A stretch of DNA of 64,000 nucleotides from Trochalopteron elliotii (taxonomy: Eukaryota > Chordata > Aves > Passeriformes > Leiothrichidae), in contig JANPWX010019236.1 in the NCBI GenBank assembly GCA_024734555.1, positions 286,830 to 350,829 on the forward strand, in the 5' to 3' direction. Shown one piece after another: positions 22,359 through 34,369 of this stretch (its first letter is position 1; every line of letters begins with the position of its first letter). A model generated the notes under the pieces. The model was not told where the DNA came from and made no database searches. It saw only the letters and a program-made list of their open reading frames with translations. Position numbers and translations under genes: made by a program.

Positions 22359-23308
22359 GCTGCCCTGCCCAGGTGGCTCTGCCCAGGTGCTGCTGGTGGC
22401 ACTGGGAGTGACCCTGGCAGTGGCAGTGCTCAGGACACGGAGCTGTCACCCACAGCCCTGGCAGTGTGCCATTTTCAGGATGGATGTATTTGCCTACCTA
22501 CCCTTCCAGTAATTGTTGGAAGGCAGAACGGTGTGAAAAGTGCAGAAGGACAGCTGAAATACCAATAAATCTTGATTGCACCTTGCCCCCTTCTTCAGCA
22601 GAGGCTTATCTCAGTTATTTTTTAAATAAGGTGTCAGTGTACGTAGCTATTTAGGAATGTGTCTGTGGAATGGAAGAGGGTGGGAATTGTGAAGTATGTC
22701 CTGACTTTGTGCCTCAGCAAAGTTCAACACAAACCTGGTGTTGATCGTAGCCCCAGTGCAAATACTTTGTTACGAGTTTGTGTTTAGAAGGCTAGATAAA
22801 AAATAGATGTACTATATATATGTCTGTGTGTGTATTTACAGGACTTAAAAATATATTTCTAGAATCTGCAGTGTTAATACAGTGTTTGAATTAAGGACAT
22901 GAAGTGCTTTGTTTTATTTTTTTCATGGTGACATCTTTCATCATTGTGCATTCCATAGATGATCAAAGCAGAGGAATGGGTGCCGTGGATGGGCAATCCT
23001 GCATAATAATGCAAGATGTCACAGAAGCAGAATATGGATAGACATGGCCAAGACAGTGTTTTCCACTGAACTGACACGGAGAATTTACAGAACATCTCAG
23101 GGTCACAGAGCCTTGCCAGCACTGAGATACGTGTCTGTGCACAGGAATGATGATCTGTGGGGAGAGCAGATGGGTGAAGGAAACATCCCCCTGCAGAGCT
23201 GCCAGTGTTTTCACTTCAGAGCTTTTCTCCTGGCCTCTGATGAACAGCTTACAGCAAAAACATTCAGGCCTGCAGAGAGTAAAGCTGAAGAACCAGAGAC
23301 AACTTTTA

Positions 23309-23352
23309 ATTTTTTTTCTTTTTTTTTTTTTTCTTCTTCTTCTTCTTCTTTT
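23309..23352. repeat. Poly-T and (TTC)n microsatellite
   Basis: T-rich run followed by about seven TTC units, a pure pyrimidine strand. Confidence 0.93.
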
Positions 23353-24016
23353 CTGTTCCTATTTAAAGGTTTTCCATAACTGAAAGCAAGGGTAACAACC
23401 CAGGTCAGACAAACTTAAATTAAGCTACTCTTTGATTTTTCTGAAGAAATCCTTTCACGATGTCTCAGTGGCACAGGAGGTGGCCTTGAACTCTTCAGTG
23501 TTTGAACTGAGGCAAGGCAGGGAGAAGAGGAGGAGATGTTTTAGGTGGAAGGATTTCACAGCATTTCAGGAGAGGTCTTTTCCAGAACATTTGTCATTGG
23601 TGTGTTCTGTTTGGCAGAGGGGAGCAGGACCACCGTGGCTCGGTGCAAGGGTGACATCTCCTGCCCTGCTCAAAGCCAGCCCTGAGTGCAGCACCTGCCC
23701 TGATTCCTCCTCTGGCCCTGGTGGGGAGCAGCTGTGACACTGTGCCTGCACAGCAACAGGTCAGGGCTTTGACATCGGTGGGATTAAAGGAGTACTGATT
23801 ATTTCAGCTGTCCTACAGATCCTGCTTTCCTTCTGGCTAGCTGCTATTTGAACACACCAAGAAGCTGAGAAGTTTCTGGGAGCAGTGCAGGCATTTCCTT
23901 CAGGCAGGTTTTTAGGCTGAGGTGGGATGCAGGCAGGTGTGGTGTGCAGGAGCCTGGGGCAGGAGTGACTGTGCCTGCCAGCATTCCCAGCAGCAGAGGA
24001 GCAGCAAAGAGCTGTG

Positions 24017-24623
24017 TGTCACTCTTGTTTTCTTCAGCCTTCTGATGTTTTGCATTTCTGGACTTGGGTTCTCAGGCATGTAGCATAAACAAAGAGGGAT
24101 GTTTTGACAAACTATGCATTTTTTCCTGGGGGAAGGACAAATTGATGGACTTCTAACCTGACCAGTGGGGTCAAAGAGGTGTCAACCTCATGGCCCAAGT
24201 GCTGATCAAGTTCCAAACACTATTTAAACCTTTGCCACAGTTTCAGACACACAAAGAACGAGGCAGGCACAGCAGGTCAGGCAGGAAAGCTCCTCTATTT
24301 TAATTATCTGACTCCATTCTTATACACCTTTGTACAACAGGCAAGAGATTGGCTACACAGATCACCACCTCTGACCTGGATGGTGAACATCACCATCAAT
24401 CACATTTCTCCTCCCAGAGGAGAAATATGTAAACACAATAGATAAATTCTAAAAATATACATTGTTTTCTTGAAGCTGCATGAGAATCTCCACTACAAAC
24501 TGCAAACACTGGAAAGCAGGAAAACTGAGGGTGACATATCCTAATCCCAAAAATAAACTTCCTTCTTTCTGCTCACACAACTGAACAGTGTAAGTGTAAT
24601 TCTTTTGTGTCCATCTGGTGACA
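24017..24623 (+). mobile_element. Solo LTR, family 5, copy 1, interrupted by another LTR
   Basis: The two outer pieces, 24017-24232 and 24537-24623, join to match the 34075-34369 LTR in reverse complement. The element begins TGTCACTC, ends TCTGGTGACA and is flanked by GCTGTG at 24011-24016 and 24624-24629. A TATTTAAA (24221-24228) and AATAAA (24552-24557) are split by the nested element. Without the insert it is about 303 bp, close to the 295 bp of the uninterrupted copy. Confidence 0.85.
24233..24536 (-). mobile_element. Solo LTR, family 6, copy 1, nested in a family 5 LTR
   Basis: This 304-bp element aligns end to end with 51258-51561, which is also 304 bp. It begins TGCCACAG and ends GTGACA on the + strand; the minus strand begins TGTCACCC. 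It sits inside the family 5 LTR between that element's TATA and AATAAA. The flanks AAACCT (24226-24231) and TATCCT (24537-24542) share only 4 of 6 bases, so the TSD is decayed or the edge is off by a base. Confidence 0.83.
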
Positions 24624-27600
24624 GCTGTGCTGTCCACAATGGTCTGTCCCAAAACCTGGCCCACCAGAGGCATCCTGTGCTCCAGCAGAGCACTCTGGGG
24701 TTGTGTGACCACAGGTGATGCTTTATAGACATGTATCTGTGCCTGCCAGCTTTCTTGAGGTGGTACAAGCAGGGCATAGCCATGTGCTGGTGGTGCAGGT
24801 TTGTCACCTGCAGTGTCACCTCCAGCTTTGGCTCAGCTGACCACGACTGTGGGGTGAGCAGCAAAGGATGGAGAGCACAGTGCTGCTGCTGACTCCTGCC
24901 AGGAGGGGAATATTCACACCCCCTGGCTGTGACTGCAGGGAAGCTGGTGTTGAGGGGTGTGTCTGGGTGTGTCTGGTGGTTTGGTCACTGCATTTTGAAA
25001 TTGGATGAAAGGAAAAAGAAATATTGCACGTTACAACGTGCTGACGTGAAAATGTATCATCCAGTGAGCAGTGTGATTTCTTAAATTGACTTTTAAGTGG
25101 TAGGACACAAGTGTGTGTGTGGAGCCCAGCAGGGCAGTTCCTGTTGGTGGTAGGGAACAGCAAGCCAAGCCCCAGCTGCAGATCTTGTGGAAAGTAAGTT
25201 TGCAAAGGATTCACAGGAATGAAAAGCTCTATTGGGTTGGTTGAGGGAGAGATAAACCCTGAATCCAGTGCTTGGAGAGCTTTAGTGGGAGGGGTTCCTC
25301 CAGCACTACAAGCTGGTGGTGGAGCCTCCTGGGCTCCTGTGGGAGGCAATCATGACAAATATTTTCTCTCAGGAAGGTGGAAGTAATGACATATGTCATG
25401 TGTGTACTTTTTGTTTGAGATGTGCATGACTGCAAAGAAACAGATGGCTCCTTTAATTCTGATCATGGCATGTGGCTTCTCTGATTATGAGTCTATTATT
25501 CCTATACAGATTTTTTTTTAATAAATTCTTTCTGAAGGGGGAAGGAAGTGTATTTGCCTTGCATCAACTCATTAAAAATTACCAGGAACAGTAATGGTTA
25601 TTAGGAAGGCTGTGTCCAGTGAAGTACAAATATGTTGCCTAGAGCAGCCTGAAAAAAAAACCCAAGCCAACAAGCCACAAATAAAATGTAAATGCTAATT
25701 CCCAGGAGGATGTTTGTGTCCTCGTGTTCACAGAGGGAGCTGAGGCACTTCTCCATCACACCCTGCTGAGGTTCCTCTCCATCTGCACAGGCTGAGCTCA
25801 CAAGGCAGCAGTGTGGGGTGCAGCTCTGCACCCTGGGACTCCTCCTGCTGCTGCCCACACGCTTGCAGGACACCAAGGCAGGAGGATTTGGCCTGCCTGG
25901 CTTAAACACATTCAGGTTCCTTGGGCACTCCTGCTCCAGATTTTTCCAGTTGCTGCCTGAGTGCATCCTGAGCGTTTATTTTTGTTCAAGCGGGGTGGAC
26001 ACGTGGTTTGGATGGCAACTTGGACAATGTTTGCCTTCCCATGGACCCAGCCAGCCCAGCAGTGATGGAATGGGGAGAAGGTGGAAGTCCATAGCTCAAG
26101 GTAGGAGATGTGATGCCTTTTCCTCCTGTGCCAGGGGGTTAAAGCCCCCAGAGCAGGGGGATGTGGCTGTTGTGATAGGCTTTTTGCTTTGTCCTCCCTG
26201 GACCTGTTTCCCTTTGCCTTGTGCCCACAGGGCTCTGCCAGTATCTCTTCCTGACTCCCAGTAATTTCCTTCTTTCCTTGCTAGCACCTCTTCTTGCCCC
26301 GGGGTCCCTCATCCCTTTTTCTGCACCCCACAGTGCTGTGCTGGAGCATGAAGGTGCCACTGCTGTACATCCTCCAGCACATCTATTGCTGTGAGACAGT
26401 AATTTGATAGAGATCATTAAAACCCTGATCATTACAGGCCTTCATTTCACTTCTTAAACATATAAATTGGTTTGTTCTTTTCCTTTTAGTGCTTTGCAGA
26501 TGAAGAGAATCCTAGATTCAAACAAAATGTGTTTCCTTCTGACCTAATGAATGTGACACTGTAATCAGCCTCTCAGGAGTCTAATGGGACTCCATCCTGG
26601 TGTGTGATTCAGAGCAGTGCTAATTCCTTCAGTCTCACTGAGGAGTGAGATTGGAGCACATTCCCCAGATAGGTGGGCAAGGCTGCTGTGTTTGAAGTGC
26701 CTTTTGGGCAAAATGAAGATGTATCCACTTGACAGGGACACTATTTAAATAGATCCCAGGTTTCAGTGTGCAGGCTTGGTGACCTTCTGGTGGATTTGAA
26801 GGTATGGTTGTGCTGCATGTGATCTGCTGGTGTTTTGAACATTCTGTTCCATTTTTCCAAGAGTCTCCTTCACCCTCAGGGACGACAGTGTAGGTGGGGA
26901 AAATTCCTCCTGATGTCAGACATTGAATGTTTCTCTGTAGGGTAGTTTGGAGACTGACTGGCTTGATTGTAACCTGTCTTTATAAAAACATCCTACCTGC
27001 TATCAGTTCTTCACCATGATGAATTTCAGCTTTGTGCTTTATTATGCTGATACTTTCTGAAAGCTTGGGCAGGTGCTGATGGCATTGAAATGAAGAGTGT
27101 TAAAAATGAGAGGGGAAGGTGGGGAGAGGAGTTCCATTGTTCCATTTAAGGGAACATCATCCACATTTGAGTTTTGAAGGGGAAGATCCTTGTTCAGTGT
27201 CATGGGGGAGAGAGAAGGAACATCCGGGGGAGCTAAAATGCAGGTTTATCCCTCCTCCTTGAAGACAAAGTAGGACAGATATGAGGGAGAAAGGAGAGCA
27301 GTGATGGAAAATGCACATTCCCTCCATCAGGCTGACTCCTGCAGTAGTGCTCTGGAAAACCCAGGGCAGAGCCAACATCCATCCCCTCAGAGTGTGGATA
27401 ACTCTGTGCTTTGGGGCTCCTTGGACACTCCTAGAGGTAACTCAGTGATCAAATTCCAAGCCTGGAGCACTAAAACATCCTGAACTCTTATTCTGCTTGC
27501 TCGTTTCCAAATTTCTGCAGAGACTGGAGGAGTTTGTTTCACTGAAATAAGATTAAATGTTAACTAAAATACTGTATAATTGTGTGTCTTCACTGTCCTT

Positions 27601-28968
27601 CTCTTGGTTTATTCATTTCCATGTTTTAATGCCTAAAATCTCTCTGTATACAGAAGGAAAACAGGAAACATTAACGAACTTAAATTATGTGGATTTTCTT
27701 GGCAAGAGAATGTGGAAGGAAAATTAAACCAAGATGTGGTCACAATTCTAATTGTCACAGACAGGAAAATCCTTAAAAATTAAAACTGAAATTAGGCAGT
27801 AAGTAGGAGTGCACTTTAGAAAAAGTTTTTAGAAAAACAAACAAAAAAAATCTATTGACTTTGATAACAGAGCATTTATTGAAGGGAAGGTGGATTTTGA
27901 GAAGAATACAGGCTGCATTGTTCCACAGCCTGTGTCTGGTTCAGTTCTACAACACTTGACAGTCTCCCAGACAGCACAGCTTAATTGTAAGGAGTCATTT
28001 TGAGAGTATTATGCTTGTGGAGCTTTGGGGCCTTTGCTCCCTCTGATCTGTCTGCTGGCAGAAAGCTCTCAAAATGGGCTGAGGATTTTTCTGGCTGAGA
28101 ATTTTCCTGCTGTCACCACCACCTTGGTTCCTTCTGATGCTCCCCCAGAGACTCCAGAGTCGTAGGAAACCTTGTGTGGGGTGTGGTGATGGTGAATGGG
28201 CTGAGAGCCACCCCAGAGCCCTGTGCAGGTGACTCAGTGGCAGGAAGTGTGTCAATTCTCCCTGGAACCCCACTGCAGCACTTTATTCCCTTGTAATATA
28301 GTGGTTACTAAGGAATAGATTAAGTATTCACATTACAGTAGCAAAATAAGAAAGAGATATTAATTATTTAGCAGGTTTCTCAGGAGGCCTTCTAAAAAAG
28401 AATCAAGGAAGAATTTCAGAAGTGTTTTCAGAAAGAAAGTTACTGGATGAAATTCTCCTTACTTCTCTCTGAGCAGTCCCTTTGACACTGAGTTCCTCTC
28501 CATGACTACATGGAGGGATCTGTTTTGGGGAGTGAGGGAGAGTAGAGATGAGCCTGGGCTGGCCCAGTCCACAGGGATGACAGAGGATGTGCTGTCCCTT
28601 CCAGCTAAAGTGAATTTTCTTAGTTCAAATGAGAGACACCAAGGATAGGAAAACTCTGGTTCTGCTCCCAGAACCCTCCATGCACATACCAGGTGCTTCT
28701 CCCAGCTCTGGTGGCTTGGCTGTCTGAGATATAGTGGCTTGAAATGAAGATAAATAAAAGAATAAATTCAGTTTAACAAACTTTTCCATCTGCTGTGATC
28801 TCAGAGGTGATTCAGAGGCAGGGGTGTCAGGAGGGCAGCAGCCTGCTGTGAGCCTGCCACGCTGGCACTGCAGGTACCATTATTCAATGCTGGCTGTGAA
28901 CCTGACTTGGAAGAAGCAGGTTTTTGTTTAGGAAACAGCAAACATCCAACAAAAGAGTGCAGAGATTA

Positions 28969-28990
28969 TTTTGTTGTTGTTGTTGTTGTT
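28969..28990. repeat. (GTT)7 microsatellite
   Basis: Seven GTT units. Confidence 0.93.
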
Positions 28991-29239
28991 AAACAGTTGA
29001 TTTTACTGTGTAGCAGAGGGTCAGAAGTCTGCTGCATGCCTTTCTCCCCTTTATTAGGTGAACAACACTCTTTCTTTAAGTGTGCCAAGGCCATAGAAGG
29101 TGCTTTGTGTTAAGCTACTTAATTCCTCTGCTGGAGGACTCGGAATTAGTCTCACTCAAGGATTTTGTGCTTCACCTCCAGCTACTGAAAGGGGTTGATG
29201 TAGTTCGAGGGCCAGGCTTAATTATCCTGAGCTTGATGA

Positions 29240-29263
29240 CATTTACAGGTGCACCTGTAAATG
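29240..29263. repeat. Perfect 24-bp palindrome with paired E-boxes
   Basis: The left half, CATTTACAGGTG, is followed at once by its exact reverse complement. Each half carries a CAGGTG/CACCTG E-box. No mobile element was recognised around it. Confidence 0.93.
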
Positions 29264-32200
29264 CCCTTGCTTAAAGGCTAAATGCTGCCTCAGTTGTCTT
29301 TGTACCTTAACTTTTTAGTGTCCTTTTCTTATTAGGCACAGAAGGATTTTTATGTTTTTTCCCCAAATGGGCAGCAGCTCTCTGCAGCTGCTTTGTACAC
29401 TGATGGCAGCCTGGGCTGCACACCAAGGTCACAGGTTGGCTCTTATTATTTAAATTATAGCACACTCACAATTTGTCCTTCCCGTGTTTCCTTTCCTGAA
29501 TGGTCAAACTGTCCTTTCCAATAGATACAGCAGGGAGTTTATCAGTTTTGTCTGTACACTTGTGTCCTGCATGACTATCATGGTAGTGTCTTTACTGAAG
29601 AATTTCCCTTCATCCAGTTAAATAATCCTTTTCTGGATGAAAAAAGATACTCAAAATGTTATAGTATTCATGCATTTGAATGGATTTCAAAGCCTGAGCA
29701 AATCAAGGTTTTGCTATTTCCCAGAAGTTTTCCTGAGACAGAAGAGGCATTTGGCACAGCAGGTCACCTCTGATGCTGTCTGAAAACAAGGCTGCAGTCA
29801 CAGGGATGTAGATGGTGGCTGCTCTAATGAGTGCAGGTTACCTCAAATTGCTTTAATGAGCCAGTGCAGTTGTGTTAGGCTTATTGAATATCTGAATTAA
29901 TGGCTTGGAAGGAAGTTTGTTAGCCTGCTTTGCTAGAAACCAAATCAAACAGCCTGGCATATTCTACAATGACAAGGAATAGCAGAATTGGAATTTTAAT
30001 TTACCTCAGGCTGTGTGTGATCCTTTCTATTAATAAAACACCCACGTACCAGCAGACCAGTGTTAAAATAACAGTCCCCTGGGGAGGGTTCTGGCTCTGC
30101 ACATGCACAGGTGGCCCTTTCCCCATCAAGGTTTTAATTTTAATTGTGATGGCATTGAGCTGAGCCCCTGGGTGAACCCACCCTGCCCCTGGTCATGTCA
30201 CAGTCCTGTCCCTCCTCTGTGTGTCAGGAGCCTGCTCAGGGTCCTGCCAGGGTGGAACCAGCCTGTCCTGGAGGGAAACAGCTGGGTTTGTGTTGCACAC
30301 CTGGAAACCACCACAGCAGAGGCTTTAGTGCAGTCACTCTTTGTCTGGGTGTGGGGCAGGGCTGGGACAGTCAATTATTATTATTTTCTCTCTCAGTATG
30401 CGTGAGAGGTGAGGTTCTGGTGAGGCTGGAACAGAAACCTCCAGGGCAAGGCACGGGCAAAGGGTGGGAATTGTTCCTTTAGGGAGGGTAGGAGAGGTGC
30501 TGCCTGTCTGCTCTGGACAATCAGGGTGAAGTTGTTTTGTGAGTAGGATGTCGGGTTTGGATGTGCAGACGTCACACAGAAGGATGTGTTGAAAGAATTT
30601 AACACATTCTTGCATCTTGCAAAGATGGGCAGATACTTTGCAAGAGGGTTAAGGCTCAACGGCACAGGTAAAAATGGAGAAGGCAAGACTACATTTCTAG
30701 CAAATATACAAAGGAAGTAAACTTTGAAAAAATGAGATATGAGCGAAGAGTTTAATATTCAAAGGACAAGATGCAGGGGAAGACTGATGTGATCAAGAAA
30801 CCAAACCAACCACCAATTTTTTATGGGAAAATGAATCATGAAATTTTTGTAATTTAGGGTCAAATTAGCAAAGATTAATTTGTGTATACTAGAAAAATTT
30901 CCTATCAGTTGTTGGCTATGATTGCTGCTACTGAATTGCTTTGGAAAGTACAACCACAAAGTCTGTAATCTTATGTGTAAATCAATGTTTGCTAGACATG
31001 ATATATTGACTGAAAATGGCAGATTATGAATCACAATTTGATAGTTTGGAGCTTAGAGTATTCTGCAAAAAGACATGATTTAAACTGTAACTTTGAGCCT
31101 GCAGTTTAATGATCTTATGGAAAGAAATGCTGTAGAAGCTGGAAGATCAGATTCAGATCTCCACCTACTGACTTTCAGGGCAGCACCACTGATAAAGGGA
31201 TTTATTGTTTGCTGAAATTACATCTGGGTGATCTCTTCCACTTCTCCTGGCGGAGAAGGAGAGGAAATGTGAGAAATTGGGCAGGTTTTGAAGCAATGCA
31301 CGTGAGGGTGACAGAGCAGGTGACACAGCACCAAGAGCAAGGCACAGAGAGCTGGACAAGGCTGGTGCAGGAGCTGAGGTTTGTGGGTACCTACAGACAC
31401 ATCCACACACAGGCTTTAATTGAAATGTTCCTGTCTTGTTTGGGTATAAATCTGGGTATAAATGTGGCACCTCAGGAGTGCTCAAGTGTCAGCAGATGTT
31501 CTCCCCCAGGACACTGTGTGAGGTTGTGCCTGCCTGTGAAGGAGTCTCTTGCAGAGTCAGAGGGAACAGTTGTTCATTGTGACATAAATTTCAATAACAG
31601 CCTTCCTGTCTTGCCAGGCTTTCACATCTGCCCTCACACGAGCTGTCCTGTGTGGTAACAGGTAGGAGAGAGGGGAGGAGCAGCAGTCCTGGAGTGGCAG
31701 CAAGTTGCACATCTGTTCAAATCTTCCATGATTTGTGGGCATTTGCATCAGCATCTGGCAAGGAAAACCTGACTGCGAGGAGGAATCTACTTTCAGAAAG
31801 ATTCATTTGGTGACATTCTGCAGCATCAGATGGCCTGTCTCAAAAGAAAACTAGTACCTTGATCTAACCAATTTTATCAGCATAATTTGATTTGTGACTG
31901 CAGAACATTTGATCTGCAAATTAAAAGCAGAACTTAAGTGAGCATGGAGGGGGCAGGTGCTGTGGGTTTGTTCTGATCCAGGAGGCAGGGACACGTGTGG
32001 TGGGGGCATTTCTTGGATGTGAGGGTTGAATCCATGGAAATGCCTCTCCAGACTCAGCCCCTTGCAGACCCTTTGTGTCCTGGCCCTGCTGCCTCTGCTG
32101 CCTGGGGACAAGGTGGCTGCAGCCAGCTGTGACATTGGCTGAAGGTGGGGCTGCTCCAGGTGCAGATCCAGGGGGGAAGGAGGATTGTCCAGCACAAACA

Positions 32201-32275
32201 GTTCCAGAGCAGCGAGTTGCTTCAGGGAAAGCAGGCTGGCACCTTGACCACATGTTCTTGTGGCTACCATCATTA

Positions 32276-32420
32276 AATAAATGTTAATTTGTATGTTATT
32301 AATAATTATTTTAATTACTATACAATTAATATATAATAGTAATATACATAGCATATTATATATGTAAAAGAACAATTATTATAATTAAATTATATACTAT
32401 TTAATTTCAATATCATTTTA
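32276..32420. repeat. A/T-rich low-complexity stretch
   Basis: About 145 bp that is almost entirely A and T with irregular TAATTA/TATATA words. There is no clear period. Confidence 0.88.
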
Positions 32421-33348
32421 AGCGAGCAGTTAAACAGGAGCTGTGGCAGCCTCAGCAGTGAAGCGTCCCCTGTCCCCAGCACTGCAGGCTGGCTGCCTTC
32501 CACACCAGATGGGCCTGAACTCCTCAAGAAAAAACATCCAGAGGGGCCAGACACGATGCTCTCAGCTCTGACATCTTAAGCTTGTCATAGATGCTGAGCC
32601 TGTTTCACCCAACGTGATTATCTCTCCCTCTGTCAAGGAGGCAGATGCCTCAGCTAGGAAATATCATCCCCAGCCTGTCAGCTGGATGCTATAAATGGAA
32701 ATAGGTCTTTAAAAGCCAAAAATTATATTTAGTTGCAGCTGTGGAGGGGGGAGGAAGAGAAAAACAGAAGAAAAAGAATAAATAAAGTCCGGACCCTTCA
32801 GAAATGGAACAAAGGAACAACAAAGCACTTTGGTTGGCCCTAATCATCTGCAAATGTTGATGCAGTCATTAAATGTAGACTGCATAGATAAAAGTTACTC
32901 CTCTGTCACTCCTTTTATCTCTACCTGAAGCATTCACTTGCCAGTCAGGTTTCTGTGTACGAGCCATAAATATTCAGCTTCTCCTGGAATAGTTTTTTTC
33001 CCCAGTATTTGCGTGTTTTCATCTAAACTCTCCATATGCCAGAAGCAGCAACAATAAAATGCTGTGAGCTGGAGGTGTGCATTTAGGTGATTTAGCCTTG
33101 GCTAGCCTGCAGAAGCCTTATCTGACCAGGTCTTAACAACCCCGTGGTGAAGAGTGAGCCAAAAATAAAATTAAAATAGAGCTGGTTTAGGTATGGAGGA
33201 GATTTAACTGTGCTGCAGTCAGTGCTGGGAGCAGCTCTGGTGAGCTGTGCTGTGCCCTGTGGGACAGGCCTGGGTGGCCAGCAGAGCTGGGCTCTGTGGC
33301 TCTGAGGGAATAGCTGTGTGTGGTGCCCAGTCAGCAGCTCCATGGCTC

Positions 33349-33908
33349 TGTGAAAAACAAGGTTCACTTTCTATGTAAATTTTAAGAAATAGGTTTAATA
33401 GAAAATAAGACAATTAGGAGAGAGAAAAAAAAGCAAAGTATGGCCAGGTGACTTGGCATTCAGCCAGGTCCACACCCTGCTGTATCAGAGACATTCTTTA
33501 AGTCCCCTTTCTACTCTATCAGTCTGTTGAATATTCATATTTTTCCATAAACTAGTTTCCATACTCCAGGAACTGTTTTGCATGGTCCCTCCTTGGGTGC
33601 CCCTTTTTAGAGCACGTGTGTTTGTGGGCTGTGTCTTCACTATCACCTCCAGCCTGGGCCTTGGTCCAGACTCTCTTCAGGTGGGAGATGCTGATAGTTG
33701 GTGTATCAATAGCAGGGTCTTCTTTCCATGTTCACTGGATGTTATCCCCACCAAACAGACAGTTTAAGCACACTCTATCAACTACCACCACTATGCCTAG
33801 TTTTCTTTACTAACAGCAGAAATAAAAACTTATATCTTTACTACAATGTTATTATTCATATAGCACACACCTTGCCAAAACCCAACTTTATAATATGTAT
33901 TTATAACA
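33349..33908 (-). mobile_element. Solo LTR, family 2, copy 3 (4-bp TSD GCTC)
   Basis: This 560-bp element shares both ends with 8620-9229: TGTGAAAAACAAG on the left and TATTTATAACA on the right. GCTC flanks it at 33345-33348 and 33909-33912. The body is more diverged but keeps the gacaattaggag landmark and the ccaactttataat-type 3' portion. Finding a 4-bp TSD exactly at the aligned ends in all three copies supports the family definition. Confidence 0.8.
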
Positions 33909-34074
33909 GCTCTAAGAGCCTTCAGGAGAATGGGGAGACATTGGGGAGACATTTTCCAGGTGTTCCATTCACTGCAGCCTTGGGCTGGCCAGAACACCTG
34001 GGCTTGCCTGATTACTGCAGTGTGAGAGAAAAAGTGTTCTTTGCAGTTTTTACTTCTCTAGAAACGGACAAAGT

Positions 34075-34369
34075 TGTCACCAGAGGACACGAAAGAGCCA
34101 CACTCACTCATCAAGTTGAGAAGTGAGAAGAGAAGGAGGAAGTTTATTATGATTTGGGGTTTTTATAGGTTTTGGAATTTGTTCAGGGATTTGGGGATGA
34201 GAGTAACACCTCTCTGACCCCAGTGGTCAACTTAGAAGTCCATCAGTTTGTCCTTCCCCCTGGAAGGAATGCATATTTACAAAATACCGGTTTCAGGTTT
34301 TGGTGCAAGTGTGAGACAGCTCCAGTAGAAGAATGTAAAACATCAGAAAGTTAAAAAAACAAAGCGACA
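34075..34369 (-). mobile_element. Solo LTR, family 5, copy 2 (6-bp TSD CAAAGT)
   Basis: This intact 295-bp element has + strand ends TGTCACCAGAGG...AAGCGACA and is flanked by CAAAGT at 34069-34074 and 34370-34375. On the minus strand TATAAAA (34161-34167 complement) lies 12 bases before AATAAA (34143-34148 complement). It begins only 166 bp after the family 2 LTR at 33349-33908. It is the reference copy that reveals the nested insertion at 24017-24623. Confidence 0.86.

Larger units (their letters stand above)
18431..24010. other. Non-coding, mostly unique
   Basis: Includes the CR1 fragment at 19461-19530, the T/G tract at 21231-21392, a candidate element near 22100-22230 and microsatellites near 22340 and 23309. 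No coding segment was recognised. Confidence 0.58.
24630..33344. other. Non-coding, mostly unique
   Basis: Contains the (GTT)7 at 28969, the perfect palindrome at 29240-29263 and the AT-rich stretch at 32276-32420. Sequence near 32830-33060 is AT-rich and repeat-free and could be conserved. No exon was recognised. Confidence 0.58.

Noticed and set aside
31851..32375. 174-codon minus-strand open frame with a hydrophobic start
   Set aside because: The hydrophobic start is the AT-rich tract; the rest has no family resemblance.
32276..32420. AT-rich stretch considered as a replication origin or matrix attachment region
   Set aside because: Composition alone is not evidence for either.
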